Numbered from the stretch's first letter, positions 1-10,117 are shown. The stretch: DNA of 64,000 bases from Mesorhizobium sp. (GCF_017306545.1 NZ_JAFKID010000016.1:115613-179612), one strand, 5' to 3'. Program-made: numbers and translations. The notes: generated by a model not told the origin, from the letters alone.

Positions 1-30
1 GGTGTCGATGAAAACCTCACCGACGCGCAT
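1..30 (-). CDS. VapC-like PIN-domain toxin, N-terminus only (runs off left edge)
   Basis: Only the first ten codons are visible, reading MRVGEVFIDT. The phrase hydrophobic-(I/V)-D-T near the extreme N-terminus is how PIN-domain ribonucleases of the VapC family begin, the Asp being the first metal ligand. The ATG lies inside the 3' end of the antitoxin gene (14-nt overlap), the usual translational coupling of VapBC operons. The call rests on this short stretch plus its partner; the rest of the gene lies outside the window, so another toxin family cannot be excluded. Confidence 0.5.
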   Translation of the reverse strand, partial: MRVGEVFIDT

Positions 31-271
31 TACGCTCTTCCGATGTCGGCATCCGGCCGTTTTCCATCACGTCCCATTTCGGTCCTGCCAGAATGCGCTC
101 CAGCGCCTCCTTCTGTCGATTGCGCGGCGGTGCGATACCGACTTCGTCCGCCATGAGCTTTTCGCGGGCCGCTTCCGCCAGATATCTGGAAACGCTCTTG
201 CCTGCCTTTGCCGCCGCAATGCGGGTCAAATGCGCCAAGTCGTCGTCCATTGAAATCGTCACGTTTTTCAT
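17..271 (-). CDS. Ribbon-helix-helix antitoxin, VapB-like
   Basis: An 84-residue protein beginning MKNVTISMDDDLA, the beta-strand of a ribbon-helix-helix DNA-binding domain, followed by two short helices (residues about 9-40, including SVSRYLAEAAREKL). The C-terminal half is charged and probably wraps the toxin. The family binds its own operator and neutralises a ribonuclease toxin. The ATG at 271 was chosen because the RHH fold starts there and a promoter and palindromic operator lie immediately upstream. It overlaps the start of the presumed toxin gene by 14 nt. Confidence 0.8.
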   Translation of the reverse strand: MKNVTISMDDDLAHLTRIAAAKAGKSVSRYLAEAAREKLMADEVGIAPPRNRQKEALERILAGPKWDVMENGRMPTSEERNARR

Positions 272-287
272 GGTTGCAATCTCACGA

Positions 288-306
288 AAACACGAAGTTC
301 GTGTTT
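288..306. promoter_or_regulatory. Palindromic operator of the toxin-antitoxin operon
   Basis: A perfect inverted repeat of AAACACGAA and TTCGTGTTT around a single central G. It lies between the -10 box and the antitoxin start, over the expected transcription start. This is where RHH antitoxins usually bind for autoregulation. The palindrome is seen directly; the binding is inferred. Confidence 0.65.
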
Positions 307-307
307 C

Positions 308-336
308 TATATAATGCTGTTGAGGTCCACGAGCAA
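308..336 (-). promoter_or_regulatory. Promoter of the toxin-antitoxin operon
   Basis: Read on the minus strand: a -35 box TTGCTC (336-331), a 17-bp spacer and a -10 box TATATA (313-308), directly followed by the palindromic operator. The spacing is ideal for a housekeeping sigma factor. Confidence 0.6.
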
Positions 337-360
337 TGCGGCCTGAGGCGGCTGGTCGGC

Positions 361-1089
361 TCAGTCCTTGCCCAGCAGCTTCTTCAGCATGGCGGCCATG
401 GGGCCGGTTTCCGGCAGCTTGGCCGTCGGCTGCTGCGGGCGGGCCTGGCGGATATGGCTTTGCGCCTTGGCCGGCTTTTGCTTCGGAGGCGGCGTGTCGT
501 CCTCGCCGGTCGGCTGGAGTTTGTCGCGCAGGGTGAGCGTCACGCGGTTCATGAAGCCGCTGTCGTCGCCCTTGACCAGCATGTCGGCCGCACCGGCGAT
601 GCTGTCGAGGAGGACCTCCAGCCATTCGCGATCGGCCTTGGAGAAGTCGCCGAGCACGTGGTTGTGCACCATCTCCTTGGCGCCGGGATGGCCGACGCCG
701 ATGCGAACGCGGCGGTAGTTCTGGCCGATGTGCTGGTCGAGCGAGCGGATACCGTTGTGGCCGCCCGAGCCGCCGCCGACCTTGACCCGGATCTTGCCGG
801 GAACGAGGTCGAGCTCGTCGTAAAGCACGGTGACGGCGGAGGGATCGAGCTTATAGAAACGCAGCGCCTCGCCGACCGCCTGGCCTGACAGGTTCATGAA
901 GGTCTGCGGCTTGACGAGCAGGACCTTGTCGCCGCCGAGCCTGCCTTCGGCGACCTCGGCCTGGAATTTCTTCGACCAGGGCGAAAAGGAATGGCGGCGG
1001 GCGATTGCGTCCGCCGCCATGAAGCCGACATTGTGCCGGTTGTTGGCGTATTTCGCCCCCGGATTGCCAAGGCCTGCAAGAATCTGCAT
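361..1089 (-). CDS. pth: Peptidyl-tRNA hydrolase
   Basis: Cleaves the ester bond of peptidyl-tRNAs released from stalled ribosomes, recycling tRNA in the cytoplasm. The N-terminus carries [19 protein letters not shown] with the conserved Asn and catalytic His (about H19). [10 protein letters not shown] and [11 protein letters not shown], carrying the conserved Asp and Asn, follow near residues 90-115. At 242 residues it is longer than the roughly 190-residue enterobacterial enzyme: the last 50 residues are a Lys/Pro/Gln-rich tail, common in rhizobial Pth. It lies 24 nt downstream of rplY in the same direction, the conserved rplY-pth order. Confidence 0.97.
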   Translation of the reverse strand: MQILAGLGNPGAKYANNRHNVGFMAADAIARRHSFSPWSKKFQAEVAEGRLGGDKVLLVKPQTFMNLSGQAVGEALRFYKLDPSAVTVLYDELDLVPGKIRVKVGGGSGGHNGIRSLDQHIGQNYRRVRIGVGHPGAKEMVHNHVLGDFSKADREWLEVLLDSIAGAADMLVKGDDSGFMNRVTLTLRDKLQPTGEDDTPPPKQKPAKAQSHIRQARPQQPTAKLPETGPMAAMLKKLLGKD

Positions 1090-1113
1090 GGCGCCTGTCC
1101 TCCGGGCGGCGGC

Positions 1114-1749
1114 CTACTTCTCTTCCGCTGCGCCTTCGGCGGCGGGGGCCGCCGCTGCTTCGTCCGTCTCCGGCTTGGCGGCGGCGGTGCCGGCGATGGT
1201 GGCGATGGTGAAGTCGCGGTCGGAAATGACCGGCTTGACGCCGGCCGGCAGCTTGACCGCCGAGATGTGGATGGATTCGCCGATCTCGGCACCCGTCAGA
1301 TCCACGGTGATGAAATCCGGGATGGCGCTGGCCGGGCAGTGGAATTCCACCTCATGGCGCACGACGTTCAGCACGCCGCCGCGCTTGATGCCGGGCGACA
1401 GCTCCTCGTTGACGAAGCGGACCGGGACGTTGACGTTGACCAGCGTGTCCTTGCCGACGCGCAGGAAGTCGACATGGAGGGGGAAGTCCTTGACCGGGTC
1501 GAGCTGATAGTCCTTCGGCAGGACCTGGATCTTCTGGCCGCCGACGTCGATGGTCGCGACGGTGGTCAGGAAAGCGCCGCCGTGGATTTTGTAGTAGACG
1601 TCCTTGTAGGACAGGGCGATCGCCAGGGGAGGCTGTTTTTCGCCATAGATGACTGCTGGTACTTGACCGTTACGACGAACTGCACGGGCGGACCCCTTAC
1701 CGACCTGTTCGCGCGCTTCGGCCTTGAGCTCGTAAGAAGCTTGGCTCAT
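1114..1749 (-). CDS. rplY: Large ribosomal subunit protein bL25 (CTC/TL5 type)
   Basis: A 5S-rRNA-binding ribosomal protein of the general-stress CTC type. The 211 residues comprise an N-terminal L25 domain (about 5-95, with [16 protein letters not shown]) and the C-terminal beta domain of the long form (about 100-190). An Ala/Glu-rich acidic tail ends the protein. The start [19 protein letters not shown] matches the family, and on the minus strand the sequence AAAGGAAAAGCC precedes the ATG. The gene precedes pth, with which it is probably co-transcribed. Confidence 0.96.
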   Translation of the reverse strand: MSQASYELKAEAREQVGKGSARAVRRNGQVPAVIYGEKQPPLAIALSYKDVYYKIHGGAFLTTVATIDVGGQKIQVLPKDYQLDPVKDFPLHVDFLRVGKDTLVNVNVPVRFVNEELSPGIKRGGVLNVVRHEVEFHCPASAIPDFITVDLTGAEIGESIHISAVKLPAGVKPVISDRDFTIATIAGTAAAKPETDEAAAAPAAEGAAEEK

Positions 1750-1830
1750 GGCTTTTCCTTTCGCGTTGTGGAGCCGTTCGCGGGGCTGCTGGCAAGCAGG
1801 GCCCGTAAACGTTGAAAGCCGCGCTGCCGC

Positions 1831-1874
1831 GCATGACCTGCTCCAAAACCGGAAACCGCTTTTTGGGATCATGC
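1831..1874. repeat. Intergenic palindromic repeat, rhizobial GCATGA...TCATGC type
   Basis: About 44 bp starting GCATGACC and ending GATCATGC, with CCAAAACCGG and CCGCTTTTTGG as the inner arms, so it can fold into one imperfect hairpin. From memory this is a dispersed intergenic palindrome common in rhizobial genomes. It lies upstream of rplY in a 218-bp gap. A related element lies at 4188-4230. Confidence 0.6.
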
Positions 1875-1967
1875 GAGCCAAACGGCTCTCCGCCGCGTTG
1901 CCTCCAAGGGTGTCTACGCGGGTGGCGGTGCTATAGCGGAAGCCGCGACCCGGCGCAAGGCGGCGGT

Positions 1968-3197
1968 TTAGCGGGCCGCGGCCACCCGCTTCACCTTGTG
2001 CATGTTGGGCAGCAAGATCGTCAGCAGCCCGACCAGCGGCAGGTAGGAACAGAGCTTGTAGACGTAATCGATGCCCTTGGCGTCGGCGACGATGCCGAGC
2101 GCCGCCGCCGCGATTCCACCCATGCCGAAGGCGAAGCCGAAGAAGATGCCGGCGACCATGCCGACGCGGCCCGGTACCAGTTCCTGCGCCAGGACGACGA
2201 TGTTGGAAAAGGCCGACGACAGGATCAGGCCGATCATGATGGTCAGAACGATCGTCCATTCGAGGTTGGCATAGGGCAGGGCGAGCGTGAAAGGCAGCAC
2301 GCCGACGATGGAGAACCAGATCATCGCCTTCTGGCCGTAACGGTCGCCGAACGGGCCGCCGAGCAGGATACCGAGCGCGCAGGCGCCGAGGAAGACGAAC
2401 AGCAGCACCTGCGAAACCGGTACTGAAACGCCGAATTTCTCGATGGTGTAAAAGGTGTAGTAGCTGGAGAGGCTGGCCATGTAGGCGTTCTTGGAGAAGG
2501 TCAGCAGCGCCAGCACCACCAGCGCCCAGAACACGCGGCGCTGCGAGAACGGCGAGACGAAGGCAGCCGCCTTGCGCGCCGCATTGGCGCGAACGCTTTG
2601 ATACCAGTTCCCCACCTTCCACAGGATGACGATGCCGATCAGCGAGCCGACGGCGAACCAGGCGATGCTGGACTGGCCGAACGGCACGACGACGAAGGCC
2701 GCCAGCAACGGGCCCATGGCCTGTCCGGCATTGCCGCCGACCTGAAACAGCGATTGGGCAAGCCCGTGCCGGCCGCCGGAGGCCATGCGGGCGACGCGCG
2801 AGGATTCGGGGTGGAAGATCGCCGAGCCGATGCCGATCAGCGAGGCGCCGGCAAGCAGGATCCAGTAGTGCCCGGCATAGGCGAGTACGATCAGGCCGAC
2901 CAGCGACGAGGCCATGCCCCAGGGCAGGGAATAGGGTAACGGCCGCTTGTCAGTGACCAGGCCCACGACCGGCTGGAGCAGCGAGGCGGTGATCTGGAAG
3001 GTGAAGGTGAGCAGCCCGATCTGCCAGAAGTCGAGATGATAATTGTCTTTCAACAGCGGGTAGATGGCGGCCAGGAGCGACTGCATGATGTCGTTGATGC
3101 CGTGGCACAGGCTCACCGCCAGGATGACCGTGAACGCCGTCGCCGTCGCGCTGACCGGCGCGGCCGGGGAAGGGGCTGTCGCTGTGGTGTCGGTCAC
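1968..3197 (-). CDS. MFS transporter, Fsr (fosmidomycin-resistance) family
   Basis: A 409-residue inner-membrane protein with about twelve hydrophobic segments. The opening [19 protein letters not shown] and [19 protein letters not shown], followed by a HPESSR segment, are typical of the Fsr branch of the major facilitator superfamily, proton-driven drug exporters. The start is a GTG with ACGGAG upstream on the minus strand. The next gene, an AraC regulator, is transcribed divergently from a 143-bp intergenic region and is a plausible controller. The true substrate cannot be read from the sequence. Confidence 0.88.
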   Translation of the reverse strand: MTDTTATAPSPAAPVSATATAFTVILAVSLCHGINDIMQSLLAAIYPLLKDNYHLDFWQIGLLTFTFQITASLLQPVVGLVTDKRPLPYSLPWGMASSLVGLIVLAYAGHYWILLAGASLIGIGSAIFHPESSRVARMASGGRHGLAQSLFQVGGNAGQAMGPLLAAFVVVPFGQSSIAWFAVGSLIGIVILWKVGNWYQSVRANAARKAAAFVSPFSQRRVFWALVVLALLTFSKNAYMASLSSYYTFYTIEKFGVSVPVSQVLLFVFLGACALGILLGGPFGDRYGQKAMIWFSIVGVLPFTLALPYANLEWTIVLTIMIGLILSSAFSNIVVLAQELVPGRVGMVAGIFFGFAFGMGGIAAAALGIVADAKGIDYVYKLCSYLPLVGLLTILLPNMHKVKRVAAAR

Positions 3198-3340
3198 GGT
3201 ATGCTCCGTCTCGTCATGCCAGCGGCCAAACCTCTCCTGTCCTGCGGAAAGGTCGCGCGCCGCGGCAGCGCTTATAGGCCGGTTGTGCGCCGGCTGCTTT
3301 CGTGGTTTGATCCATTATCTTCGCGAGTGGGCCAACTTCG

Positions 3341-4186
3341 ATGCCGCTTACGGTTTCCTATCTCGACGCACCGACCGCCGATTTGTTCCGGCTGCATCGC
3401 GAGCGGCTGGACTGGCTGGAGGGGGCGGCCGGGCCGATCGTGGCGCTGCCTTCCGAATATCCGGACGGCTATCACGTGCCCAACCACCATCATAGCCGCA
3501 GCCAGCTCCTGCATGCGCTGGCCGGCGTCGTGCTGGTCAGCTCGCAATTCGGCCGCTGGATGGTGCCGCCGGATCACGCGATGTGGATTCCGGCCGGCAT
3601 CGAGCACGCGGTGGACATGCTGGGCAACGTGTCGATGCGCTCGATCTATGTCACGCCGGACGCGATCGAAGGCCTGCCGGCGCGCCTGCGCGTCGTCGGC
3701 GTCAGCGATCTCATGCGCAGCCTGATCGTCGAGGCGGTGGCCTTGCCGGACGAGGCGGAGCCGTCGCCGCGGGCGAAGCTGCTTTTGACGCTGCTGCTGC
3801 ACGAGATTCCGGCCATGCCGGAACGGCCGCTGGGCCTGCCGTTTCCCGCCGATCCGAAGATCGCGGCGCTCTGCCGCCGTTTTCTCGCGGAACCCTCGCC
3901 GCATGCCACGATCGACGAATGGGCCGAGGCGGCCGGGATGAGTCGGCGCACCTTCACGCGCACCTTCCATCGGCAGACGGGACTGTCGCTGTCGACGTGG
4001 CGCCAGCAGGCCTTGCTGTTCGCGGCGCTGCCTCGGCTGGCCGACGGCGAGCCCATCACCGGCGTGGCGCTCGATCTCGGCTATGACAGCGTGCCGGCCT
4101 TCACGACCATGTTCAAGCGCATGCTCGGAACCTCGCCGCGCGGCTACCTGCGCGGGGCGCGAGAGCCGAACCGCATGTCAGGCTAA
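3341..4186 (+). CDS. AraC-family transcriptional regulator with N-terminal cupin
   Basis: A 281-residue protein with a cupin-like sensing domain (about 1-150; HVPNHHHSRSQLLHALAG is the cupin strand with clustered His). The AraC double helix-turn-helix lies at about 185-275: WAEAAGMSRRTFTRTFHRQ in the first HTH and GYDSVPAFTTMFKRMLGTSP in the second. Such proteins usually control an adjacent exporter or enzyme. The divergent Fsr-like exporter 143 bp away is the obvious candidate target. The ligand is unknown. Confidence 0.9.
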   Translation: MPLTVSYLDAPTADLFRLHRERLDWLEGAAGPIVALPSEYPDGYHVPNHHHSRSQLLHALAGVVLVSSQFGRWMVPPDHAMWIPAGIEHAVDMLGNVSMRSIYVTPDAIEGLPARLRVVGVSDLMRSLIVEAVALPDEAEPSPRAKLLLTLLLHEIPAMPERPLGLPFPADPKIAALCRRFLAEPSPHATIDEWAEAAGMSRRTFTRTFHRQTGLSLSTWRQQALLFAALPRLADGEPITGVALDLGYDSVPAFTTMFKRMLGTSPRGYLRGAREPNRMSG

Positions 4187-4187
4187 G

Positions 4188-4230
4188 GCATGATGCTGAA
4201 AAGTTGCAGACTTTTCGGAAAACATTATGC
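4188..4230. repeat. Intergenic palindromic repeat
   Basis: An imperfect palindrome opening GGCATGATGC and closing AACATTATGC, with GAAAAGT and ACTTTTC as inner arms. It resembles the element at 1831-1874 in its GCATGAT ends. It sits between the convergent AraC and prs genes, directly before the 21-bp perfect hairpin. Confidence 0.55.
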
Positions 4231-4244
4231 TTCAAAAACAAATG

Positions 4245-4289
4245 GTTAGCGCGAAATGCCGTTTCAAGGAAACGGCATTTCGCGCTAAC
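4245..4289. terminator. Perfect 21-bp inverted repeat between convergent genes
   Basis: Arms 4245-4265 and 4269-4289 are exact reverse complements around a 3-nt loop (AAG). The hairpin ends one base before the prs stop codon. It may act as a bidirectional transcription end point for araC and prs. There is no U-run, and the arms are longer and more perfect than in an ordinary terminator, so it may be a mobile palindromic element instead. Confidence 0.5.
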
Positions 4290-4290
4290 A

Positions 4291-5226
<936 letters not shown>

Positions 5227-5338
5227 GCGCCGTACCTGAAGGAGAAATCTTCCGGGCTTTTAACGGCCATTTCGGCTATTGCAAGCGCCGTGCGCGCAAT
5301 TCGGGGGATAATCCCGACAAAGGTCTAAGGTTTGAGCG

Positions 5339-5932
5339 TTAGCCGGCGCTGCCGCCGAGCCAGGCTACAAGCTGGTTCATGGTGTTGTCGGCGACCGCCT
5401 GCATCGTCTGGGCCGGCACGGCCGCCCAGCCCTCGCCGGTGCCCGCCGGTTCGACCCTCTGCTGGCCGTTGATGCGGTGAAGCCGGTTGCCGGACGGATC
5501 GTAGATGTCCCAGACATAGATGACGGTGATGTTCTTGCCTTCGCTCAACAGCGAAAAATAGCCTTTCAGCACATGGGTGGCGTTGCTGTCGGTGCTGCCT
5601 GCAAGGGTGATGCCGCGTTCGCGGGCGCGCATGTTCAGCCGCTCGGTGAGCGGAGCGGCCGCCTCCACCGTGGGGCCGACGATCGGCGCGATTTGCAGCC
5701 GCATCTTGCCGATGACGGCGGCGGCCTGCGCGGACGGAGCCGCAGGAGGGGTGATCGCGGCCGTGGCGGCGGGGGCCGTCGCCGTCGGCTGCGGCATCGT
5801 CGAGGCGGTGCCTGCGGGAGCGGGCTGAGGCGATTGCTGGGCCGTCGTCTGGAGCACGTCGCTTGCGCTGTTGCAGGCGGCGAGCGCGACTGTGGCGAGC
5901 AACGACATGGCCGTCACATGCAGGCGCCTCAT
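5339..5932 (-). CDS. Predicted lipoprotein of unknown function
   Basis: A 197-residue protein beginning with a lipoprotein signal (MRRLHVTAMSLLATVALAAC), the lipobox LAAC placing the lipidated Cys at residue 20. An Ala/Pro/Gln-rich low-complexity linker follows (about 25-75). The C-terminal globular part contains LKGYFSLLSEGKNITVIYVWDIYDPSGNR in which the pattern VWDIYDPSGNRLHR is the most distinctive stretch. It has the same orientation as the M24 gene, 48 nt further downstream of it. No function is recognised; it probably sits in the outer or inner membrane facing the periplasm. Confidence 0.75.
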   Translation of the reverse strand: MRRLHVTAMSLLATVALAACNSASDVLQTTAQQSPQPAPAGTASTMPQPTATAPAATAAITPPAAPSAQAAAVIGKMRLQIAPIVGPTVEAAAPLTERLNMRARERGITLAGSTDSNATHVLKGYFSLLSEGKNITVIYVWDIYDPSGNRLHRINGQQRVEPAGTGEGWAAVPAQTMQAVADNTMNQLVAWLGGSAG

Positions 5933-5980
5933 CGACTGCGAACTCCTTGCCGGCGAATGATCCCCTTGCCGATCATCGTC

Positions 5981-7132
5981 TCACCGCACGATCAAGTCGA
6001 GATCATGGCGCGACAGCGCCTTGGGAGCGGTTTCGGTGGTCAGATAGGTGCGGCCGAGTGTCATGGCGGTTTCCGTCTCGGAATCCATGATGATCATGTG
6101 CGCGAACAGCGTCATGTTCGGGGCGATCGGCTCGGGATTGGCCTGGTAGAACATCGGCATGTCCATCCAGGACGGCGTGAAGCGGGCGCCGACGGAATAG
6201 CCACAGGCGTTGAGCCGGTGGCGGGTCAGGCCGTGCGCCTCCATGGTGCGGGCATGCGCGTCGAAGACGTCGCCGAAGGTGTTGCCGGGCGTCATTGCCT
6301 TTTCGACGGCGAGCAGGGCGTCCCGCGAGGCCTCGAACAGTTCCTGATGGCGTTTGGACGCCTTGCCGGTGAGGATCGTTCGCATCATCGGCGCGTGGTA
6401 GTGATGGAAGACGCCTGCCCATTCCAGCGTCAGCTGGTCGTTCTTGGTCAGCTTGCGGCGGCCGGAATGATAGCGGCACAGGAGCGCGTCGGCGCCGGAG
6501 CCGATGATGAACTCGTTGGCCGGGTAGTCGCCGCCGCCGGCGAAGATCGTGCCCTGCATGGCGGCGAGGATGGCGGCTTCGTCGCCGCCCTGCTTGATGA
6601 GCGGCAGCGCCGCGTCCAGCGCGTCATCCGACAGGCTGGCGGCCTTCTCGGCCTTGGCGATCTCGGCCGGGCTCTTGAACAGCCTGAGTCGCCCGACGAT
6701 GCCCGACGCGTCGGCGATCTGGCCGAAGGTTTGCAACTGCTCGTCCAGCCGGCGGCCGTTATAGGCGGTCAGGCCGTGCGTGTCGTATTCGACGCCGATG
6801 CGGGAGCCGAGAAGGTCGAGGTCGTTCAACAGGTTGCGCAGGTCGATCGCCGGATTGGCGTCGGCGCGGTCGGTCCACACCACGATGTTGTCGATGGTCG
6901 AGGTCTGGCGCGCCTGCCGCAAGTCGGCCGAGCGGGTGAGCAGCACCATCGAGCCGTCGGCCTTGACGATCAGGCACTGGAAGAAGCAGAAGCCGAAGGT
7001 GTCGTAGCCAGTCAGCCAGTACATGCTCTCCTGCGCGAACAGCAGGACGGCGTCCAGCTTCTTCTCGGCCATCTCGATCATCAGCCGGTCGCGGCGGGCG
7101 TCGAACTCGGAGCGCTCGAAATGCAGGGCCAT
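5981..7132 (-). CDS. M24 (pita-bread fold) hydrolase lacking metal ligands, Xaa-Pro peptidase/ectoine hydrolase-like
   Basis: A 383-residue protein with a creatinase N-terminal domain (about 1-150; SMYWLTGYDTFGFCFF) and an M24 catalytic domain (about 160-375). The five metal ligands of methionine aminopeptidase-type enzymes (D, D, H, E, E) do not appear at the expected places. The usual DLG is EWAG, the SDITRT segment is APMMRT, and the two Glu positions fall in LFAHMI and AMTLGRT. This resembles metal-free members such as creatinase and ectoine hydrolase (DoeA/EutD). No ectoine genes are nearby, so the substrate is open. Its ATG overlaps the pgeF stop (TGATG). Confidence 0.78.
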   Translation of the reverse strand: MALHFERSEFDARRDRLMIEMAEKKLDAVLLFAQESMYWLTGYDTFGFCFFQCLIVKADGSMVLLTRSADLRQARQTSTIDNIVVWTDRADANPAIDLRNLLNDLDLLGSRIGVEYDTHGLTAYNGRRLDEQLQTFGQIADASGIVGRLRLFKSPAEIAKAEKAASLSDDALDAALPLIKQGGDEAAILAAMQGTIFAGGGDYPANEFIIGSGADALLCRYHSGRRKLTKNDQLTLEWAGVFHHYHAPMMRTILTGKASKRHQELFEASRDALLAVEKAMTPGNTFGDVFDAHARTMEAHGLTRHRLNACGYSVGARFTPSWMDMPMFYQANPEPIAPNMTLFAHMIIMDSETETAMTLGRTYLTTETAPKALSRHDLDLIVR

Positions 7133-7926
7133 CAGTTGTCCTCCAGCACGATCGCCGACACCTGCCGGCCGTAGTCGGGCTCGTTGCGATGGGTTGAGCG
7201 GCGGTAGGAAAAGAACAGGTCGCCTTCGGCATAGGTGCAGCGGCCGAGGCCGTAGGCTTCGACGCCGGCCCTTGCCAGGCGGTCCACCGTGTAGCGGTTC
7301 AGGTCGAACATGGCGTGGCCGGCCTTGGCGGACGGTACGAAATAGGCGGCGTTGCCGGCATCGGCCTCGACGAAGCGGGCGACGAACTCCGGCCCGACCT
7401 CGTAGTTCTTCGGGCCGATGGAAGGGCCGAGGACTGCAACAATGCGGTCACGGCGGGCGCCGAGCGTTTCCATGGCGGCGACGGTGTTTTCCAGGACGCC
7501 GGTGAAGGCACCCTTCCAGCCGGCGTGGGCGGCGCCGATGACGCGCGCGTCCACATCCGCGAACAGCACGGGGCCGCAATCGGCGGTGGAAGCGGCGATG
7601 GCGATGCCCGGCCGGTCGGTGACGATGGCGTCGGCCTTGGGACGGGCCCCGGCGAACGGCTCGCGGGCGACGATCACGTCCGGCGAATGAATCTGGTGGA
7701 CGTTGAGCAGATGGCTCGGAGCGACGCCCATCCAGGCGGCGACGCGGCGGCGGTTCTCGCCGATATGCGCCGGATCGTCGGCTGATCCGGGGCCGGTGTT
7801 GAGACCTTCATAAATGCCTGTCGAGACGCCGCCGGCACGGGTGAAATAGCCGTGGCGGATACCTTTTGCGCGCGCTGCGTCGAGGTGCGGGGAGTGGACA
7901 GGGTCCGGCGTGTCTTGATTCAGCAT
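7132..7926 (-). CDS. pgeF: PgeF/YfiH-type polyphenol oxidase (laccase-domain) protein
   Basis: Family members are now regarded as purine nucleoside-acting enzymes or peptidoglycan-editing factors. Seen: GYFTRAGGVSTGIYEGLN near the N-terminus, QIHSPDVI, ADCGPVLFAD and AHAGWKGAFTGVLENTV, which carry the conserved His/Cys zinc ligands, and FDLNRYTVDRLARAGV near the end. The ATG at 7926 (265 residues) is preferred because GAAGAGGA precedes it. An in-frame TTG at 7968 would add 14 residues. It lies between midA and the M24 gene and overlaps the latter by one nucleotide. Confidence 0.9.
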   Translation of the reverse strand: MLNQDTPDPVHSPHLDAARAKGIRHGYFTRAGGVSTGIYEGLNTGPGSADDPAHIGENRRRVAAWMGVAPSHLLNVHQIHSPDVIVAREPFAGARPKADAIVTDRPGIAIAASTADCGPVLFADVDARVIGAAHAGWKGAFTGVLENTVAAMETLGARRDRIVAVLGPSIGPKNYEVGPEFVARFVEADAGNAAYFVPSAKAGHAMFDLNRYTVDRLARAGVEAYGLGRCTYAEGDLFFSYRRSTHRNEPDYGRQVSAIVLEDN

Positions 7927-8019
7927 TGGCGCTTTGTCCTCTTCCGGAAGCGGGTTCGTCAAGCGCAAGCCGCCGATCTTTGCCTTTCGTGACGTCTTAT
8001 GCCGGCGTCGAAGCGCGTC

Positions 8020-9099
8020 TCAGCCGGGGAAGGGCTCGACGCGGCCGCCGGCCGGCAGCACCGCCAGGACCTTGAAGAGATTGCCCATCGCCTGCGGTCC
8101 CGCAAGCCGTTCGACTTCCCTGGAAAGGCGCTCGCGCGCCGCTTCGTCGGCCGCTGCGCCGAGCTGGCCGGCGCGCTCCAGCAGACCCATGCCGAGCAGG
8201 AATTCGCCTTGTGTCAGCAGATGCGCGTCGAGCCCCGTCTGTCGCGCGGCTTGTGCAAGGGCGGCAAAATCGACATGCGCTGTCAGGTCCGCTTCGCCGG
8301 GATGGGCCAGCGGGTCGTCGTATGCGTGTTTCAGAAGGGCTTGCAGCGTGTCGCCGACGGCCGGCTTCGCATAGCCGTAGTCGATGAACAGGCCGGCGCC
8401 GGACCGAGCCGCGATGCGGTCGGCGATTTTGTGCATGAGGGCGGCGCGGGCAGGGGAAATTTCGACGACGGCACCCTCCGGAGCGGTTTCGGCATCGCGG
8501 GGCAGGAGCGAGAGCTCGGTGGAACCGGCGCCGGCGTAGAAGCGCAGCGTGTCGTCGTCGTCGAGGCCGACGACGCGCTCGCGCCAGCCCTTGGCGGTCC
8601 GCACATATTGGTGGACGGGCAGGGCGTCGAACAGTTCGTTGCCGACGATGAAGAGAGGGCGGTCGGGCAGCTCCACGATATCGGCATGCCAGGCGAAGCT
8701 GCCGCTGTCGGCGAGCGTCGTCGCCTGCACGTCGCGCAGGCGCGGGCTGGTTTCGACGAGGTGGAAGCTGGCCGAGGCACGCAGAGCCGGCGCGATGCGC
8801 GCGACCGTGCGGGCGATATCCTTCATCAGCGTGCCGCGACCGGGTCCGATCTCGACCACCATGGCATCGGCCGGGCGGCCGAGCGCCTGCCAGGCAGCCG
8901 CCAGCCACACGCCCACCAGTTCGCCGAACATCTGGCTGATTTCTGGTGCGGTGGTGAAGTCGCCGTTGCGGCCGAAGGGCTGGCGCGTCGTGTAGTAGCC
9001 GTAATCGGGATCGGACAGGCACAGCGCCATGTATTCGCTGACGGAGATCGGCCCGAGCGCCTCGATCAGTCCGGCAATGCGCTTGCCGAGCGGCGTCAT
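8020..9099 (-). CDS. MidA/NDUFAF7-family SAM-dependent methyltransferase
   Basis: A 359-residue cytoplasmic methyltransferase. The SAM-binding segment [19 protein letters not shown] is near residue 85, and [14 protein letters not shown] and [16 protein letters not shown] follow in family order. The eukaryotic homologue NDUFAF7 methylates an Arg of a complex I subunit; the bacterial target is usually unassigned. Its ATG overlaps the lgt stop by four bases (ATGA), and it precedes pgeF, a gene order widespread in rhizobia. Confidence 0.9.
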   Translation of the reverse strand: MTPLGKRIAGLIEALGPISVSEYMALCLSDPDYGYYTTRQPFGRNGDFTTAPEISQMFGELVGVWLAAAWQALGRPADAMVVEIGPGRGTLMKDIARTVARIAPALRASASFHLVETSPRLRDVQATTLADSGSFAWHADIVELPDRPLFIVGNELFDALPVHQYVRTAKGWRERVVGLDDDDTLRFYAGAGSTELSLLPRDAETAPEGAVVEISPARAALMHKIADRIAARSGAGLFIDYGYAKPAVGDTLQALLKHAYDDPLAHPGEADLTAHVDFAALAQAARQTGLDAHLLTQGEFLLGMGLLERAGQLGAAADEAARERLSREVERLAGPQAMGNLFKVLAVLPAGGRVEPFPG

Positions 9100-9947
9100 G
9101 CGGGCGGCGCGGCCGCCGGCGTCTGCGCGCCAGCCGGCCTTGCCGTCACCATCGCCCAGACGCCGACCAGCACCATCGGCGTCGACAGCACCATGCCCAT
9201 GGTCAGCCAGCCGGTGCCGAGCAGATAGCCGAGCTGCTGGTCCGGTTCACGGAAGAACTCCACGAAGATGCGCGACAGGCCATAGCCGCAGACGAAGGCT
9301 CCGGCGACGAAGCCGGGACGGGCGAGTTTCAATCGCGAATGGGTGAGGACACGCAATACCAGGAACAGCACGAGGCCTTCCAGCAGCGCCTCGTAGATCT
9401 GGCTGGGATGGCGCGGGAAGGGGCCGCCATTGGGAAATTCGACCGCCCACGGCACGTCGGTGATCCTGCCCCACAGCTCCGAATTGATGAAGTTGGCGAC
9501 GCGCACGAGCCCGAGGCCGACGGGAACACCGGCGGCGACAACGTCGAACAGGGTCCACGCGCGGATGCCGCGCGAGCGCGCGAACAGGATCATGGCGACG
9601 ACCACGCCGAGGAAGCCGCCGTGGAACGACATGCCGCCCTGCCAGACGGCGAAGATATCGAGCGGATGGGCGAGATAACGCGGCAGGTCGTAGAACAGCA
9701 CATAGCCGGTGCGGCCGCCGAGAACGACGCCGACGGCGGCCCAGACGATGAAGTCGTCGAGGTCGAGCGGTTGCATCGGCAAGGCGCCCTGCGGCCACAG
9801 GCGGGGATTGGAGACAAGGCGCTTGGCGTACCACCATGCAAACAGGATGCCGACGATGTAGCCGACGCCGTACCAGTGGATCGCCAGCGGCCCGATGGTC
9901 ACGATCACGGGGTCGATGTTGGGGAAAGGCAGGAGGGCGAGCGGCAA
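9096..9947 (-). CDS. lgt: Prolipoprotein diacylglyceryl transferase
   Basis: Transfers diacylglycerol from phosphatidylglycerol to the lipobox Cys of prolipoproteins in the inner membrane. The 283 residues hold about seven membrane segments. The N-terminal [20 protein letters not shown], the motif [12 protein letters not shown] and the signature [11 protein letters not shown]-like stretch [15 protein letters not shown] are present. [13 protein letters not shown] follows. The start appears to be TTG at 9947; a CTG four codons on would match the common family start. It leads the block lgt-midA-pgeF-M24. Confidence 0.96.
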   Translation of the reverse strand: MPLALLPFPNIDPVIVTIGPLAIHWYGVGYIVGILFAWWYAKRLVSNPRLWPQGALPMQPLDLDDFIVWAAVGVVLGGRTGYVLFYDLPRYLAHPLDIFAVWQGGMSFHGGFLGVVVAMILFARSRGIRAWTLFDVVAAGVPVGLGLVRVANFINSELWGRITDVPWAVEFPNGGPFPRHPSQIYEALLEGLVLFLVLRVLTHSRLKLARPGFVAGAFVCGYGLSRIFVEFFREPDQQLGYLLGTGWLTMGMVLSTPMVLVGVWAMVTARPAGAQTPAAAPPA

Positions 9948-10117
9948 GGGCGATCTCTCGAACGGTGGCAGGCCGGCGGCGCAGCGCCGGTGTATCGCGG
10001 CGGACCATGCGGCAGGGTTTTGGCAGGGTCAAGGCGAGGCGGCGGTGCCGGACGACATCATTTGACTTCGCCGGCCGCAAGAATATCCTGATCGAGAGGC
10101 ATCGTGCGGAGGGCGCC

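Noticed and set aside
5477-7174. A 565-codon open frame on the plus strand opposite the lipoprotein and M24 genes
   Set aside because: It is the antisense image of two clear genes in GC-rich DNA, where reverse frames lack stops. The translation is Gly/Arg/Asp/Val-rich with no motif.
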